64,000 bases of DNA from GCA-2718035 sp964435285. GTDB lineage: Bacteria > Bacteroidota > Bacteroidia > Flavobacteriales > TMED113. A model generated the notes under the pieces. That model was not told where the DNA came from, did no database searches, and worked only from the letters and a program-made list of their open reading frames with translations. Location: the NCBI GenBank assembly GCA_964435285.1, contig CAYSYA010000007.1:1-64000 (forward strand). Direction: 5' to 3'. Shown here in pieces: positions 31,118-40,178 of this stretch. A program made the translations under genes and the position numbers. Positions within the stretch are counted from its first letter, which is position 1; every line of letters starts with the position of its first letter.

Positions 31118-32338
31118 TTATTTTAATAATTCATTTATCTCATCAATTGTTGGAATGTCATTATGATGCCATTTTTTAATTATAACACCATTTTTAAATA
31201 ATAAAATACCAGGATCTGATCTTATTATGATTTTTCCAATATCAGAGTCAGAATAATAATAAACACTATCTTCTCCGACAGCTTCTTTAACCTTTGGCAT
31301 ATCAAAATAGTCACATATTTGCATTACTTTGATATCATTTTTTTTAGCGTCATAAAACAAGCTTTTTATCTTCATAAACGGTTTTTTAGAAAACTCATTA
31401 AATTTGTAAGATGATGAAACGATGACAGAGGGGTAATTTACAAATTCATTTGTAAAATTATTATCCTGACTATCGTAAATACTTAAGCTCGTAGTTTCAT
31501 TTATTTTGACCTCTTCATAAGATGAATCAAAGTTTGACTTAAAATTAAATCCAACTTTATAGGGTCTGTAATCCATAACAGGTAAGTTGTTTAACGTATG
31601 TGAGACAAATAAGAACGATAAAAGTGCTGTAAATGAAATTATTACAGAGCTGTAACTATAATATTTCTTTATCAAAAAATAAACTGAAAATAAAATAATT
31701 AAAAATAAAAAAGGGAAATACCATGAGAAAATAAAACACCAAATCAAAGTAAAAATACTAGAGAAAATTATTGATGGAATATCTTGAAACAATGAGTTAA
31801 GACCTTTTTTTCTATCTAAAATCAAAATTGGTATTGAAAATATAATTAACAATATGTCTTTAATGAATGATTCCCAAGGAGTTAAACTCCTTCCAATTGA
31901 ATCTTTCATTGCATCACCAAAACAACCACAATCATCAACGCATTGAATAGGAATTCCAGATGAAGTTTCTCCAGGAACACAAGTTGCAGTATGTAAAGTC
32001 AAGAAGGTGAAAAAAATTAGCATCGAAAAAGTAAAAAAAAGAGACATCTTTATTTTCGCCTTAACAATTAAAGCGAAGCCTAAAATAATTTCAAAAACAC
32101 AAATAAAAATAGCAAGTTGCAACACATAGGGAATTAGCCATTCTAAAGAAAAAGAATTCCATCCAAAAATTTCATGCATTCTATATGCTAGTGCACCATC
32201 TTGAAAATACTCCTCTAATTTATATGAAAAGCCAATGGAGTCATTAGCTTTTATAATACCTGAAACAATAAATGTGGCTCCAACAATAGTCCTAAAAAAA
32301 GAAGAAATTAAAGCCCTAACTATAATATTTTTTATCAT
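31118..32338 (-). CDS. DoxX/MauE-like redox-associated membrane protein (BT_3928-type)
   Basis: A 406-aa membrane protein with an N-terminal four-helix DoxX/MauE-like domain (about 8-165), further hydrophobic segments (about 165-255), and a C-terminal soluble region (about 270-406). That region resembles the BT_3928 family and has a degenerate thioredoxin-like pattern. Between helices lies a Cys-rich loop (ATCVPGETSSGIPIQC, then CVDDCGCFGDAMKDS) that is typical of this family and suggests thiol redox chemistry. Its ATG overlaps the DUF1599 stop by 4 bp. The neighbourhood DUF1599-DoxX-tpiA is common in Bacteroidota. Its exact role is not established. Confidence 0.8.
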   Translation of the reverse strand: MIKNIIVRALISSFFRTIVGATFIVSGIIKANDSIGFSYKLEEYFQDGALAYRMHEIFGWNSFSLEWLIPYVLQLAIFICVFEIILGFALIVKAKIKMSLFFTFSMLIFFTFLTLHTATCVPGETSSGIPIQCVDDCGCFGDAMKDSIGRSLTPWESFIKDILLIIFSIPILILDRKKGLNSLFQDIPSIIFSSIFTLIWCFIFSWYFPFLFLIILFSVYFLIKKYYSYSSVIISFTALLSFLFVSHTLNNLPVMDYRPYKVGFNFKSNFDSSYEEVKINETTSLSIYDSQDNNFTNEFVNYPSVIVSSSYKFNEFSKKPFMKIKSLFYDAKKNDIKVMQICDYFDMPKVKEAVGEDSVYYYSDSDIGKIIIRSDPGILLFKNGVIIKKWHHNDIPTIDEINELLK

Positions 32339-32877
32339 TTTTTTTCTCTTAATTGAATTAAAGCAAATATTGAATAATTAACAATATCATGATAATTAGC
32401 ATCTATACCTTCAGACATAATCGTTTCACCATCATTATCTTCAATTTGTTTAATTCTATGTAATTTTTGAAGAATCAGGTCAGTGAATGAGCTAATTCTC
32501 ATTTCTTTCCAAGCCTCACCATAATCATGATTTTTTTGTTCCATTAAATTTTTAATTATTGTTGAGTGTTTCTTATACTCTAAAACCGACTCATCCAAAC
32601 CCATGTCTGGCTGAAGAGTAGATGACTTATTTAATTGAATTAATGCAATAATTGAATAATTTAAAATCCCCATAAATTCCGCATCAATACTTTCATTAAT
32701 TTTTTGAACGCCTTTATCATCTATACTTCTAATTCTTTGTGCTTTTATAAAAATTTGATCAGTAAGGGATTTTAATCTTAAAATTCTCCATGCACTACCG
32801 TAATCATGCATTTTTTTTCTAAAAATATCTAAACAATCATTAATAATTATGTCAAAATAATTGGATGTAGTTATCAT
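32335..32877 (-). CDS. DUF1599 protein (nucleotide modification-associated domain 1), internally duplicated
   Basis: A 180-aa soluble protein made of two similar halves. Residues about 17-70 contain FRKKMHDYGSAWRILRLKSLTDQI, and about 110-165 contain MEQKNHDYGEAWKEMRISSFTDLI; each is followed by a RIK/RIR-I-D stretch and an NYSIIALIQL-like helix. This HDYG-xAW pattern is the DUF1599 (Nmad1) family, whose biochemical function is unknown. It heads the minus-strand operon ending in the 1017-aa gene and is divergent from folP across about 55 bp. Confidence 0.85.
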   Translation of the reverse strand: MITTSNYFDIIINDCLDIFRKKMHDYGSAWRILRLKSLTDQIFIKAQRIRSIDDKGVQKINESIDAEFMGILNYSIIALIQLNKSSTLQPDMGLDESVLEYKKHSTIIKNLMEQKNHDYGEAWKEMRISSFTDLILQKLHRIKQIEDNDGETIMSEGIDANYHDIVNYSIFALIQLREKK

Positions 32878-32932
32878 TTTTATAATTATAATTAAAACTA
32901 TTTATAAATTTAAGCTTAATAATGAAAATAAT

Positions 32933-33763
32933 ATGCCTAAAAAAGTAAAAAAAAATATACTTTCAGTAAAAAACCCTCTTATCATGGGAATACTAAACGT
33001 GACACCTGACTCATTTTATGATGGCGGTAAGTTTTCATCTATTAAAAATGCAATATCACAAGCTAAAAAAATGGTCAATGAGGGGGTTGATATTATTGAT
33101 GTTGGAGCATTTACATCAAAGCCATTTTCAAAAGAAATAACAATATCTGATGAAAAAAAAAGACTTTTTCCTGTGTTAAAAGAATTAACAAAACTATTCC
33201 CTAACTTAACTATTTCTGTTGATACATACAGAAGAGAAATTGCTGAGAAGTCAATAAACATTGGAGCTTCAATAATTAACGATATTTATGCCGGAGAATA
33301 CGATTCTTCAATGATAGATTTTATTGTTACAAATAATATTACTTACGTAGCAATGCATATGAATGGAAACCCTTTAAACATGCAAAAAAAAATTATGATA
33401 AATAATTTTAAATCTAATTTATTAAAGTTTTTTATTAACAAAACAAAAAAATTCAATAAAGCTGGTTTTAAAAAATTAATAATTGACCCTGGCTTCGGAT
33501 TTGGAAAAAGTATTGAGCAAAATTTTAAAATGATTAATTTAATTGATGATTTAAAAAAGATTAACAAATATATATTAGTCGGTTTATCAAGAAAATCCAT
33601 GATATACAAAACATTAAACTCTTCTCCTGAGGAAAGTCTTAATAGTACTACTATTTTGAATACTATTTGTGTTTTAAAAGGAGTTAATATACTAAGAGTT
33701 CATGATGTAAAGGAAGCAAAAGAAATTATAAAAATGATTAATTTAATTAAAGAAAATAAATAA
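32933..33763 (+). CDS. folP: dihydropteroate synthase
   Basis: This enzyme condenses 6-hydroxymethyl-dihydropterin pyrophosphate with p-aminobenzoate in folate synthesis. Signature motifs are clear: GILNVTPDSFYDGG, VDIIDVGAFTSKP (the substrate loop, with the Bacteroidota-like variant of the usual GGxSTRP), ISVDTYR, INDIYAG, LIIDPGFGFGK and VGLSRKS. The ATG at 32933 (276 aa) is preferred over 32861, because the longer form would add a hydrophobic, low-complexity extension and overlap the divergent DUF1599 gene. The stop overlaps the cdaA start (TAATG), so the two genes are translationally coupled. Confidence 0.94.
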   Translation: MPKKVKKNILSVKNPLIMGILNVTPDSFYDGGKFSSIKNAISQAKKMVNEGVDIIDVGAFTSKPFSKEITISDEKKRLFPVLKELTKLFPNLTISVDTYRREIAEKSINIGASIINDIYAGEYDSSMIDFIVTNNITYVAMHMNGNPLNMQKKIMINNFKSNLLKFFINKTKKFNKAGFKKLIIDPGFGFGKSIEQNFKMINLIDDLKKINKYILVGLSRKSMIYKTLNSSPEESLNSTTILNTICVLKGVNILRVHDVKEAKEIIKMINLIKENK

Positions 33764-34536
33764 TGTTTTTTTTAGATTTTAACATATTTGATTTTATTGA
33801 TATTACACTTGTTAGTATTTTAATTTTTCAATTATATAAAATACTTAAAGGTAGCGCAGCCATAAATATTTTTATCGGAATGGCACTTGTCTATATATTG
33901 TGGAAAATATTTTCCGCATTAGAAATGAGTCTTTTAAGTGAAATTCTTGGACAGTTTATAAGTGTTGGAGTTTTAGCCTTAATCATAGTTTTTCAACAAG
34001 AAATTAGACGTTTTCTTGTACTCATTGGAAAAAATATTTTCAAAAACAAAAACTTATTTTTTAAATCTAATAAAAATGAAAATTTTTTAAATGAAATTAA
34101 TGTTGATGATATTTGTAAAGCCTGCGAAAATATGTCAAAATCAAAAACTGGAGCAATTATTATTATTGAAAGAAACGACAATCTTGACTTGTTGATAAAG
34201 ACTGGAAGAATTATTTCAAGTAATTTATCTCAAATAATGATAGAAAGTATTTTTTATAAAAATGCCCCTTTACATGACGGTGCAATTATTATAATTAACA
34301 AAAAAATAATTGGTGCAAGATGTGTTTTACCAATTAGTGAAAAAAATACAATACCAACAGAGATGGGAATGAGACACAAAGCAGCCTTAGGAGTAACAGA
34401 ACAATACGATTGTTTAGCAATAACTGTCTCTGAACAAAACGGTAATATAAGCTTCTTTGAAAATGGAAAAATGAAAACAAATATTGACATCAAGATTCTT
34501 AAAGAACAAATTACTAATCATTCATTAAAAAAATGA
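33763..34536 (+). CDS. cdaA: diadenylate cyclase (c-di-AMP synthase)
   Basis: A 257-aa membrane protein with three hydrophobic N-terminal helices (about 10-75) and a cytoplasmic DisA_N/DAC domain (about 80-245). The two catalytic motifs are visible: DGA (172-174, in PLHDGAIII) and the RHR-type motif, here RHK (204-206, in GMRHKAALG). It makes c-di-AMP from two ATP. The folP-cdaA order is common in Bacteroidota. It overlaps folP by 1 bp and the next gene by 4 bp. The predicted c-di-AMP phosphodiesterase is at 94-2145. Confidence 0.93.
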   Translation: MFFLDFNIFDFIDITLVSILIFQLYKILKGSAAINIFIGMALVYILWKIFSALEMSLLSEILGQFISVGVLALIIVFQQEIRRFLVLIGKNIFKNKNLFFKSNKNENFLNEINVDDICKACENMSKSKTGAIIIIERNDNLDLLIKTGRIISSNLSQIMIESIFYKNAPLHDGAIIIINKKIIGARCVLPISEKNTIPTEMGMRHKAALGVTEQYDCLAITVSEQNGNISFFENGKMKTNIDIKILKEQITNHSLKK

Positions 34537-36416
34537 AACATTTTTTTTCTTTTTTTTCTATCATTTTATTTTTTCAATTAGCTAGTTGTAATTTTTTTTA
34601 CAACAATGAAAACTTGCTTGAAATAATAAAAAATAAAAATCTAAAAAATTTTGATAAAGACATTAAAGTTTTAATAGCATTTGATACAGAATGTCCAATT
34701 TCTAAACAATACTGTAATAAAATCAGTTCATTAACTGAAAAGTATTCAGAGAATATTGATTTTTTATTTTTTTTACCTGGACCATATTATAATCATAAAG
34801 AAGTAAGAAAATTCTTCAATGAAAATAAAATTAAAACAAAGTATTTAATTGATGATGACTTTAGTATAACTAATTCTTTAAATGCAAATGTATGCCCTGA
34901 AGCATTCATTATTAATTCAAAATCAAAAGTGATCTATCAGGGGTTGATTGATAACTGGGTTAGTGAACTTGGAAGAACAAGACAGTACACAAATCAAAAC
35001 TATTTAGAAGATGCAATAGAATCAATATTATTAAATAAAAGACCAAATATTTCTAAAACTAAAGCAATAGGGTGTTTTATTGAAAAGGAGTTAATGAATA
35101 ATAAAAATTCAAAAAACACTCCAATTGCTGTAAACTTAATTTATAAAAAATGTGCAAATTGTCATTACAAAAATGGTCCTGCACCCTTTTCACTAACGTC
35201 CTACAAAGATATCATTAAAAGAAAAAAAATGATTTCTCATGTAATCAATAGTGATTATATGCCGCCATGGCCTGCAGATCCAAATTTCTCTAATTTTTTA
35301 GGAGAAAAAACATTATCTGAAAAAGAAAAAAAAATTATACAAAATTGGTTAAAACAAAAAAATGAAGCTTTTGATGAATTAGAAATATCTTTTAAAGATA
35401 AAAAAAGAACTCCTGACCTTATTGTAAGAATGAACGAAGAATATAAGATTGTCGGGGACAACTCAGATAAATTTTTAATGATGAAATTTCCGTTTGAAAT
35501 TCCAAAAGACACATTTATTGAGTCAATAAATTTCGTGCCTGGAAATAAGCAAATTGTTCATCATGTAAATGCTCACTTAATTAGTTACGACGAAAAAAAG
35601 AAAAATATTTTTGAAGGTGAAAGAATTATTGATACTGAAATATTTCCTGACTCAATTTGTTTCAAAAAATTAAATCTTTTTAATGATGACGGTTCCATTC
35701 CAGCATTAAGCAGATCTGTTTCAAATTACCTTCCTGGTTCTATTCAAGCATCATATCCAAACGGAATTGGGGTACTTAAAGCATCTAAAAAAAATGTAAT
35801 ACTTGTAAATGATTTTCACTATGGTCCTTCTGCGAAGGATACAACTGACAATTCTTATTTTGAAATATATTTTTCTAAAAATCCACCTACTAGAAATTTA
35901 AGAGAAATTACTCTTGGAACCTTGGGTTTAAAACAAGATTATTATTCATTTGACACAACTTTCTATTGTGTTCAAGAAATAAAACCCAAACTAATTATTA
36001 AACCTAATCAAATACTAAGTTGTTCCACTAGAACTAAAGTTCTAAAAGACATTTCAATTTTAACAATTAATCCTCACATGCACCTACTAGGAAAAAAAAT
36101 AAAATCATACGCAATAACTCCAAAAAAAGACACAATAAATTTGATAAAAATTAATGACTGGAATTTTAGATGGCAATATTTTTACACTTTTGAAAATATG
36201 TTAAAAATTCCTAAAAACTCTGAAATTATTGTGGAAGCGACGTTTGATAACACAAAAAATAATCTTGATAATCCATTTGACCCCCCTAGAAAAATTTCTG
36301 AAAAAATTGATTGGAATGGAAAAGGTAGTATGAAAACATCTGATGAAATGTTACAATTTATTATCACTTATCTTCCCTATAAACAAAATGATGAAAATAT
36401 TAGCTTAAAGCCTTGA
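34533..36416 (+). CDS. lipoprotein fusing redoxin, c-type haem motif and copper monooxygenase-like domain
   Basis: A 627-aa predicted lipoprotein with lipobox LASC and lipidated Cys19. Domains in order: a redoxin/thioredoxin-like domain (about 42-165) with Cys54 and Cys61 in ECPISKQYC; a short cytochrome c-like segment with a single haem-binding CANCH (207-211), followed by a Met/Pro stretch (YMPPWPADP); and a C-terminal region like the copper type II ascorbate-dependent monooxygenases, with likely copper-binding His in IVHHVNAH (about 340) and NPHMHLLG (about 520). Such fusions occur in Planctomycetes and Bacteroidota, but their substrate is unknown. It overlaps cdaA by 4 bp. Its end overlaps the convergent pyrD by 12 bp. 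Confidence 0.8.
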   Translation: MKHFFSFFSIILFFQLASCNFFYNNENLLEIIKNKNLKNFDKDIKVLIAFDTECPISKQYCNKISSLTEKYSENIDFLFFLPGPYYNHKEVRKFFNENKIKTKYLIDDDFSITNSLNANVCPEAFIINSKSKVIYQGLIDNWVSELGRTRQYTNQNYLEDAIESILLNKRPNISKTKAIGCFIEKELMNNKNSKNTPIAVNLIYKKCANCHYKNGPAPFSLTSYKDIIKRKKMISHVINSDYMPPWPADPNFSNFLGEKTLSEKEKKIIQNWLKQKNEAFDELEISFKDKKRTPDLIVRMNEEYKIVGDNSDKFLMMKFPFEIPKDTFIESINFVPGNKQIVHHVNAHLISYDEKKKNIFEGERIIDTEIFPDSICFKKLNLFNDDGSIPALSRSVSNYLPGSIQASYPNGIGVLKASKKNVILVNDFHYGPSAKDTTDNSYFEIYFSKNPPTRNLREITLGTLGLKQDYYSFDTTFYCVQEIKPKLIIKPNQILSCSTRTKVLKDISILTINPHMHLLGKKIKSYAITPKKDTINLIKINDWNFRWQYFYTFENMLKIPKNSEIIVEATFDNTKNNLDNPFDPPRKISEKIDWNGKGSMKTSDEMLQFIITYLPYKQNDENISLKP

Positions 36417-37469
36417 TTTCTGTTTTAAAATTTCTTTATTTATTTTTTTAATGAGTAATGGTCCTTCGTAAACAAAACCTGAATATAATTGAATTAGCGA
36501 TGCACCAGCTTCTAATTTTTCTATTGCGTCACTAGCGGTCATTATACCTCCAACTGCAATAATTGGAATTGAACCAGAAGATTTATTATAAATATACTTA
36601 ATCATATTTGTTGACATATTTTTTATAGGTAATCCTGTCAATCCTCCAGGACCTATTTTTTTAATTTTCTTAATATTTGTATTTAAATTATCTCTAGAAT
36701 TAGTACTGTTGGTAGCTACAATTCCAGAAATTTTATATTTTGAAATTAAAAATAAAATCTCATCAACATATTTATATTCTAAATCAGGAGATATTTTGAT
36801 TAATATTGGTTTAGGTTTTTGCTTTAAATTATTAATCTGTTGAATTGATGAAATTAAATGTTCTAATTTATCTTTTTTTTGTAATTCTCTAAGTTGAGGT
36901 GTATTAGGTGAACTTATGTTCAATACAAAATAATCAACGTAATCAAACAAACTATTAAAACAAATTTTGTAATCATCAACTGATTGATCTAGAGGAGTTG
37001 CTTTATTTTTACCAATATTTCCTCCTATTATCAAATTTGTTTTCTTTTTTTTAAGTCTAGACAAAACTTTGTGTAAACCTTGATTATTAAAACCCATTCG
37101 GTTAACTAAAGCTTTATCTTTTTTTAATCTAAATAATCTTGGTTTTTTATTCCCATACTGAGGCTTAGGGGTAACAGTACCAATTTCTACAAAAGAAAAT
37201 CCAAATGCATCCCAATCATTTATTAATTCAGCATTTTTATCAAATCCTGCAGCCAAACCAACTGGATTGGAGAAGTTCAAACCAAAAACGCTTCTTTCTA
37301 AATTTTTATTTTTAACAGTATATCTAGATTTTTCTATTTTTTTTACAAAAGGAGTTTTAAATAAAATTTTTATGATAAAAAAAGTAAAATTATGAGCAAG
37401 TTCAGGTGGAAATAAAAATAAAATGGTTCTTAAAATAAACCATATGATATTGTAAATAAATTCAAACAT
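36405..37469 (-). CDS. pyrD: dihydroorotate dehydrogenase (quinone), class 2
   Basis: A 354-aa FMN enzyme of pyrimidine synthesis that oxidises dihydroorotate with quinone as acceptor. The N-terminal hydrophobic membrane-association segment (about 5-35) and the catalytic serine motif NISSPNTPQLRELQ (about 184-197) place it in class 2. Other motifs: NPVGLAAGFDKNAE, GTVTPKPQYGN, NRMGFNNQG, GGLTGLPIK and VGGIMTASDAIEKLEAGASLIQ. It stands alone on the minus strand. A TACTTTTG octamer at 37485-37478 is a possible -7 element, but no matching TTG was found upstream of it. Confidence 0.95.
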   Translation of the reverse strand: MFEFIYNIIWFILRTILFLFPPELAHNFTFFIIKILFKTPFVKKIEKSRYTVKNKNLERSVFGLNFSNPVGLAAGFDKNAELINDWDAFGFSFVEIGTVTPKPQYGNKKPRLFRLKKDKALVNRMGFNNQGLHKVLSRLKKKKTNLIIGGNIGKNKATPLDQSVDDYKICFNSLFDYVDYFVLNISSPNTPQLRELQKKDKLEHLISSIQQINNLKQKPKPILIKISPDLEYKYVDEILFLISKYKISGIVATNSTNSRDNLNTNIKKIKKIGPGGLTGLPIKNMSTNMIKYIYNKSSGSIPIIAVGGIMTASDAIEKLEAGASLIQLYSGFVYEGPLLIKKINKEILKQKSRL

Positions 37470-37580
37470 AATTTAAACAAAAGTAAATTAAAATTTATAA
37501 TTAATTAAATATTTTACTTCTGGTAATTTTTTAATAAAATATAATGTTTAAATTTATAGTTGATATTTTAATATATCAGT

Positions 37581-40178
37581 ATGATTTTAAAAAAAAAATT
37601 TATTGCCCTTATAACAATATTTTTTTGTCTTGGTTTTACAAAAATATATGCTTGTGATACATCACCATCAATTATAGTTAACCAATCAACAAACAATAAT
37701 GATGGAACATTTACACTCGATTTGAGTATTTGTATTGGTACAGGAGGTTCTGAAGATGGATTTGATCTTTACTTTGAAAATGAAATAAATATTCTTTCAA
37801 CTAATGTAACTCAGGTTACTTCACCTGTTGGAGGAAATGTTGCAGATGTATCGGTATCTAATGGAATATGGGAAGCGGTTTTTACGGGATTTAATGGGAC
37901 TCCAGGAAGTTGGTTCGAAATAGAAAATGCTGGTGGATGGGGTGTAGATTGTATGGACTTTCAAATAACTGTAGATGGTGACCCCGAAGGCCAAACAATA
38001 TGTAGCTTAGGAATAAATGAAAATTGCTTGGGTTTTACGCAAGAAAATGAATTTATAACTTGTGAAAATATACCAGGACCATGTTATCCAAATTATTTTT
38101 TAGAAGCACCTGGAAATGCAAATGGAAATGTTGAAAATGCAGGAGAAAATTGTGGATGGATAGAATACGAAGATGAAATAGTTGAAATAACCATTCCTTG
38201 TCAGGGAGATTACACATTTACTATAACACAAGATTTTTCTGAGGAGTTTTTCTTTGGAAATACAATTTATGCTACCTTAGGAGAAAGTTGTTGTGACCAA
38301 CAAATAAATCAAGTAGTAGCATGGGAAGAATCAACATCGTGGACTCAAAATCTTGATGCCGGCGTATATTATTTAGTTATTGATATGTATATTGATTCTT
38401 GGATTGGATTGTCTGGGGAATGGGACTTAGACATTACTGCGAGTAGTAACGTTTCTGAATCATCAATTGCAAATGCAGGAGAAGATCAAGAAATATGTGA
38501 AAATTTCACTACTTTATCTGCAAACCTTCCAGAAACAGACGAAATAGGACAATGGAGTATAATAAGTGGAACAGGCACATTCTCTCAGTTAAATAATCCT
38601 TTATCTGAAATAAGTAATTTATCAATTGGTGAAAATATATTACAATGGTCTATAATTGGTGAATGCGGTGAATCTACCGATCAGGTAGTTATTAATGTTG
38701 TTGATGGAGAACCAATTATTGATTTAACTGATGTTGTATATTGTTTAAACCCAATAAGTTTAAATGCATCAGTAGAAGGTGGTGGAACTTGGTCTGTTGA
38801 ACCAAGCACAAATATTATCATTGAAAATCCAAACAATTTAACTACAATTGCTACACCAACTGCATATGGAACATATACTTTCTCTTTTGAAGGATGTAAT
38901 GGCACATCCTCTGAACAAGTGACTGTGAGTCCATCCCCTCCTACAATAGTTGACTTTCCTGACCAAGTTTATTGTCTCTCTTCTTTCAACTTAGAAGCAG
39001 AAGTAGATGGTGACCCTGGATATTGGGGTTATGAAGGTCCTGGGATTATTTCATTTAGCAACCCAGTTTCTTTATCAACAACAGCTACAGCAGATGAATA
39101 TGGTCTTTACACAATTACTTACTACGGATGTGGTACATCCACAAGTGTTAACATTAATATTCAAGGCGTTTCTCCTCAAATTGTATCTGCACCTAATGAA
39201 CCTATATTTTGTAACTTTAATGCCGATTTAGAAGCATTTGTAGTTGGTGACCCTCAAGGATGGGAAGGAATAGGTCCTGGTAATGTAAACTTTTCATCTC
39301 AGGGAACATCAACAACAGCAACTGTTTCAGAGTACGGTATGTATGAATTTATATATAATGGTTGTAATGAATCAGCCTCAGTTTTTGTAGACTTTTCTCC
39401 ATCTCCTCCAAATATAGAACAACAAGACACAATTTTTTGTAGTTTAGAAACCATTTTAACAGCTAATGGTGCAGGAAACCCTGAAGGTTGGGAAATATAT
39501 AGCTCACCAAGTGGTTCAAACGTGAGTTTTAGTAATGAAAATGAATATATTACAAATGTTTCAGTAAATGAGTACGGTACTTATCAATTTCAATTTTCTG
39601 GGTGTGGAGATTCAGCTATAACTTCAGTTACATTTGCACCTGAAGCACCATATTTAATATCGCCTGATCATCAAGATTGTGTTTTAACAGCCGAGTTAAT
39701 TGCTTATACAAATGATGCAAACGCAGGCCCATGGACTCAAATTTCAGGAGAAAGTGTACAAATCGAGAACAGTTTTTCACCCTCAACATCCATAACAGTA
39801 CCAAATTATGGAATGTATGAATTTGAATTTGAAGCCTGTGACACAACTTCAACAATAAGTGTTGGTTTTTCATGTGGTTTAGTTATTCCAAACACAATTA
39901 CACCAAATGGAGATGGAAATAATGATGTTTTCTACATTCCAAATATGAACCAACAAATTTATTCTTCAAGTTTATTGACTATTATTAACAGATGGGGAAA
40001 TGAGGTCTTTTCCGTAACTAATTATGGACTTAATGATGATTGGTGGGACGGAAAAACTAAATATAATGAAGAAGAACTGAAATCAGGTGTTTATTATTAT
40101 ATTCTTGATGTGTTCAATGTTATCCATAATCAAAAAGAAAGTTACTCTGGAAGTGTAACTATTTTTAATAATGATTAA
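37581..40178 (+). CDS. T9SS type B surface protein with YGxYxF repeats
   Basis: An 865-aa exported protein with a signal peptide (about 1-25, ending KIYAC). The N-terminal region (about 25-290) is unlike anything I can name; it is followed by a segment reading AGEDQEICENFTTLSAN. Then come about five roughly 65-75-aa repeats with the pattern YCLxxxxLxA ... GPGxIxFSNP ... YGxYxFxYxGC (about 385-760). The end (IPNTITPNGDGNNDVF ... NRWGNEVFS ... GVYYYILDVF) is the type B T9SS sorting domain. The next gene starts 8 bp before this one ends, and the two proteins are similar over their C-terminal two-thirds. A surface or matrix role is inferred from the sorting domain only. Confidence 0.85.
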   Translation: MILKKKFIALITIFFCLGFTKIYACDTSPSIIVNQSTNNNDGTFTLDLSICIGTGGSEDGFDLYFENEINILSTNVTQVTSPVGGNVADVSVSNGIWEAVFTGFNGTPGSWFEIENAGGWGVDCMDFQITVDGDPEGQTICSLGINENCLGFTQENEFITCENIPGPCYPNYFLEAPGNANGNVENAGENCGWIEYEDEIVEITIPCQGDYTFTITQDFSEEFFFGNTIYATLGESCCDQQINQVVAWEESTSWTQNLDAGVYYLVIDMYIDSWIGLSGEWDLDITASSNVSESSIANAGEDQEICENFTTLSANLPETDEIGQWSIISGTGTFSQLNNPLSEISNLSIGENILQWSIIGECGESTDQVVINVVDGEPIIDLTDVVYCLNPISLNASVEGGGTWSVEPSTNIIIENPNNLTTIATPTAYGTYTFSFEGCNGTSSEQVTVSPSPPTIVDFPDQVYCLSSFNLEAEVDGDPGYWGYEGPGIISFSNPVSLSTTATADEYGLYTITYYGCGTSTSVNINIQGVSPQIVSAPNEPIFCNFNADLEAFVVGDPQGWEGIGPGNVNFSSQGTSTTATVSEYGMYEFIYNGCNESASVFVDFSPSPPNIEQQDTIFCSLETILTANGAGNPEGWEIYSSPSGSNVSFSNENEYITNVSVNEYGTYQFQFSGCGDSAITSVTFAPEAPYLISPDHQDCVLTAELIAYTNDANAGPWTQISGESVQIENSFSPSTSITVPNYGMYEFEFEACDTTSTISVGFSCGLVIPNTITPNGDGNNDVFYIPNMNQQIYSSSLLTIINRWGNEVFSVTNYGLNDDWWDGKTKYNEEELKSGVYYYILDVFNVIHNQKESYSGSVTIFNND

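Noticed and set aside
32861..32932. Longer N-terminus of folP
   Set aside because: It is a low-complexity Ile-rich stretch that overlaps the divergent DUF1599 gene. Known enzymes begin near the chosen ATG.
37478..37485. TACTTTTG promoter element before pyrD
   Set aside because: It fits TAnnTTTG, but no TTG lies 17-23 nt upstream and the leader would be only a few bases, so it is not listed as a promoter.
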